This document shows positions 5,903 through 6,789 of a stretch of DNA of 6,789 nucleotides, piece after piece. Within the stretch, counting starts at the first letter, position 1. Each line of letters starts with the position of its first letter. The notes under the pieces are model-generated. The model did not search any database, had not been told where the DNA came from, and was given only the letters and a program-made list of their open reading frames with translations. This stretch comes from Hyphomicrobiales bacterium (GTDB lineage Bacteria > Pseudomonadota > Alphaproteobacteria > Rhizobiales > Aestuariivirgaceae), in NCBI GenBank assembly GCA_012032065.1, contig JAAURV010000172.1:1-6789 (forward strand), written 5' to 3'. The position numbers and the translations under genes are program-made.

Positions 5903-5946
5903 GCCGATGCTATCCAGCGCCCTTATTTCATCGAAGGTTCCCCAAA

Positions 5947-6234
5947 ATGTCGGTCGATCGGGCAACGGTCAAACGCGTGGCGCGGCTGGCGCGCATCAAG
6001 CTCAATGACGAGGACGTTCCGCGCCTCGAAGGCGAACTCAATTCCATTCTGGGCTGGATCGAGCAACTGAACGAGGTCGACGTCAAGGGCGTCGAGCCGC
6101 TCACATCTGTCGTCTCCATGAGGATGAAGGTGCGGCAGGACGTGGTGGCAGATGGCCATAACCCGGCGGCGGTCGTGAAGAACGCGCCGGTTCAGGATGA
6201 CAATTTCTTCGCCGTCCCCAAGGTGGTCGAATGA
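5947..6234 (+). CDS. gatC: Asp-tRNA(Asn)/Glu-tRNA(Gln) amidotransferase subunit C
   Basis: GatC is the small subunit of the GatCAB complex, which converts Glu-tRNA(Gln) and/or Asp-tRNA(Asn) to the amidated forms in bacteria lacking the matching synthetase. It wraps around GatA and stabilises its contact with GatB. At 95 residues it has the usual length. The N-terminal helix motif VKRVARLARIKL (8-19), the middle helix with LNSILGWIEQLNEVDVKGVEP (31-51) and the C-terminal NFFAVPKVVE (86-95) are typical. GAAGG at 5933-5937 lies nine bases before the ATG. Its stop overlaps the gatA start in an ATGA, so the two subunits are probably translationally coupled. Confidence 0.95.
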   Translation: MSVDRATVKRVARLARIKLNDEDVPRLEGELNSILGWIEQLNEVDVKGVEPLTSVVSMRMKVRQDVVADGHNPAAVVKNAPVQDDNFFAVPKVVE

Positions 6235-6789
6235 CCTCCCTCACCTCGCTCACCCTGGCCGCCGCCCGCGATGGCCTGCGCAAGAAGGCGATCTCCGCGG
6301 TCGAGATCACCGATGCCTATCTCAAGGCCATGGAGCGCGCGCGTATTCTCAATGCCTACATTGTCGAGACGCCGGAGAAGGCCCGCGCCATGGCGGCCGC
6401 CTCCGATGCCAAGCTGGTAAAAGGCGAGGGCGGGGCGCTTGAAGGCATACCGCTCGGCATCAAGGATCTCTACGCCACCGAAGGCGTTCACACCCAGGCC
6501 TGCAGCCATGTGCTGGACGGCTTCAAACCCACCTATGAGTCGACGGTCACCGCCAATCTCTGGCGCGATGGCGCGGTGATGCTGGGCAAGCTCAACATGG
6601 ACGAGTTCGCCATGGGCTCCTCCAACGAGACGAGCTACTACGGCAACGTCATCAACCCGTGGAAGCGCAAGAACTCCAATGCGGCTCTGGTGCCCGGTGG
6701 TTCTTCCGGTGGCTCGGCCTCGGCCGTCGCGGCTCACATCTGCGTGGCCGCCACGGCAACCGACACCGGCGGCTCGATCCGCCAGCCCG
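6231..6789 (+). CDS. gatA: Asp-tRNA(Asn)/Glu-tRNA(Gln) amidotransferase subunit A, 5' part
   Basis: GatA is the amidase-signature subunit of GatCAB. It hydrolyses glutamine and supplies ammonia, through a channel, to GatB. The first 186 residues are present, against about 490 for the whole protein; the gene runs off the right edge and is not truncated by mutation as far as seen. The Ser-cisSer-Lys triad is complete: K78 in GIKDLY, S158 in GGSSGGS (156-162), and S182 in TGGSIRQP (179-186). The 24-residue spacing between the two Ser matches known GatA proteins. AAGGTGG at 6220-6226, inside gatC, can serve as ribosome site. The motif GVHTQACSH and the stretch around VPGGSSGGSASAVAA look rhizobial. 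gatB would be expected downstream, outside the window. Confidence 0.96.
   Translation, partial: MTSLTSLTLAAARDGLRKKAISAVEITDAYLKAMERARILNAYIVETPEKARAMAAASDAKLVKGEGGALEGIPLGIKDLYATEGVHTQACSHVLDGFKPTYESTVTANLWRDGAVMLGKLNMDEFAMGSSNETSYYGNVINPWKRKNSNAALVPGGSSGGSASAVAAHICVAATATDTGGSIRQP

Noticed and set aside
6192..6737. 181-codon minus-strand frame opposite gatA
   Set aside because: It is antisense to an unmistakable gatA with a complete catalytic triad and has no recognisable domain.

Overview
The window looks like a piece of a GC-rich alphaproteobacterial chromosome, most likely Hyphomicrobiales (rhizobia and relatives). This rests on family resemblance, not on a search. The GatA, PyrB and PyrC-like proteins read like rhizobial homologues, and gatC-gatA, ruvX and pyrB-pyrC are, from memory, neighbours in that order. 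I see no rRNA, tRNA, CRISPR array, insertion sequence or transposase.

Layout, left to right. Positions 1-284 hold no gene I can support, but several short inverted repeats. A small unrecognised + strand gene follows at 285-506, with a strong Shine-Dalgarno; its stop overlaps the end of the next gene. A five-gene minus-strand block, read from right to left, runs from ruvX (5152) through two tandem AEC-family permeases and pyrB to a dihydroorotase-like gene ending at 500. Three of its four junctions are 4-base ATGA overlaps; only the permease/pyrB junction has a gap, of 66 bases. A 66-base divergent spacer (5153-5218) separates ruvX from a + strand block: a GNAT acetyltransferase, gatC, and gatA, which runs off the right edge.

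Functionally, pyrB makes carbamoyl-aspartate, the first committed step of pyrimidine synthesis. Its partner is a dihydroorotase homologue that has lost most metal ligands (the HxH motif reads R-V-F). It is therefore better called PyrX/PyrC', a probable structural partner of PyrB, and a catalytic dihydroorotase must be encoded elsewhere. gatC-gatA belong to the amidotransferase that makes Gln-tRNA(Gln) and/or Asn-tRNA(Asn) by transamidation. RuvX is a housekeeping RNase H-fold nuclease of rRNA maturation.

The least ordinary parts are the two linked permeases wedged between ruvX and pyrB, and the left 500 bases. There, plsY (which I would expect after pyrC in rhizobia) is missing, and a convergent small gene with a structured leader stands instead. 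I found no convincing new multi-gene system.
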